From Persicitalea sp963803495 (GTDB lineage Bacteria > Bacteroidota > Bacteroidia > Cytophagales > Spirosomataceae), in assembly GCA_963803495.1 (NCBI GenBank), contig CAWDMP010000002.1, forward strand, positions 930,001-994,000: DNA of 64,000 nucleotides, written 5' to 3'. A program made the position numbers and the translations under genes. Positions 63,986 through 64,000 of the stretch are shown in pieces. Every line of letters begins with the position of its first letter. Within the stretch, counting starts at the first letter, position 1. Under the pieces are notes generated by a model, which did not search any database, had not been told where the DNA came from, and saw nothing but the letters and a program-made list of their open reading frames with translations.

Positions 63986-64000
63986 AATGAATTTGTTAAG

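Noticed and set aside
1..64000. tRNA, rRNA, insertion sequences and CRISPR arrays
   Set aside because: Scanning by eye, none was found: no cloverleaf-like sequences, no transposase motifs and no regular repeat-spacer arrays.

Overview
The window looks like a chromosomal segment of a Bacteroidota bacterium, most likely order Cytophagales (Spirosoma/Dyadobacter-like). The supporting signs are TAnnTTTG -7 promoter boxes, starts with A-rich leaders and no Shine-Dalgarno, DUF1080 and heme-binding PVC-type dehydrogenase proteins, many Uma2 genes, and arrays of ~800-residue FtsX/MacB-type permeases. The placement is inferred from gene content only.

Layout. 1-1.45 kb: the 3' end of a permease gene. 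1.5-10.4 kb: secreted carbohydrate and redox genes (a DUF1080 hydrolase, two large propeller/HEAT/cytochrome c proteins, a Tat-exported sugar isomerase-like protein), with a DHFR-like reductase and two Uma2 genes. 11-13.3 kb: an AT-rich orphan gene and an AAA/DUF4143 ATPase whose start lies in a 22-bp perfect inverted repeat. 13.3-17.2 kb: a small secreted DUF6265-like protein and a minus-strand cluster of a DHDPS-like aldolase, an NAD-dependent epimerase and an Nramp-fold transporter lacking the usual metal-site residues. 17.2-19.8 kb: a TPR lipoprotein behind 21-bp tandem repeats, an unannotated 45-residue peptide and an M14 carboxypeptidase.

20-62 kb is dominated by twelve FtsX/MacB-type permease genes, all on the plus strand, with no ATPase or periplasmic adaptor gene among them. 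Between them lie an EEP-family phosphoesterase, an alpha/beta hydrolase, a sensory/regulatory group at 37.3-42.8 kb (propeller protein, membrane-anchored winged-helix regulator, HTH-plus-membrane protein, LamG-like protein), a DUF2283/DUF4258 pair, a MntA/HepT pair with a stop codon inside hepT, and minus-strand Uma2 genes. The window ends with an outer-membrane-like protein, a class C beta-lactamase-fold lipoprotein and the control region of the next operon.

The most notable signal is a repeated control region. Eight intergenic regions carry two 16-bp dyads of consensus TGTYC-N6-GRACA whose centres are 20-21 bp apart. An AT-rich spacer follows, then a GGYAY...TTTT element resembling a sigma-54 -24/-12 promoter. 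The element sits either about 52 or about 61-63 bp after the centre of the second dyad, a difference of one helical turn. Six of these regions precede permease genes, one precedes a secreted protein of unknown function, and one lies at the right edge. Permeases without their own dyads sit just downstream of one that has them, which suggests dyad-led transcription units under a shared enhancer-binding regulator encoded elsewhere. Many genes carry single-base frameshifts with otherwise intact frames, which points to an unpolished assembly rather than gene decay.
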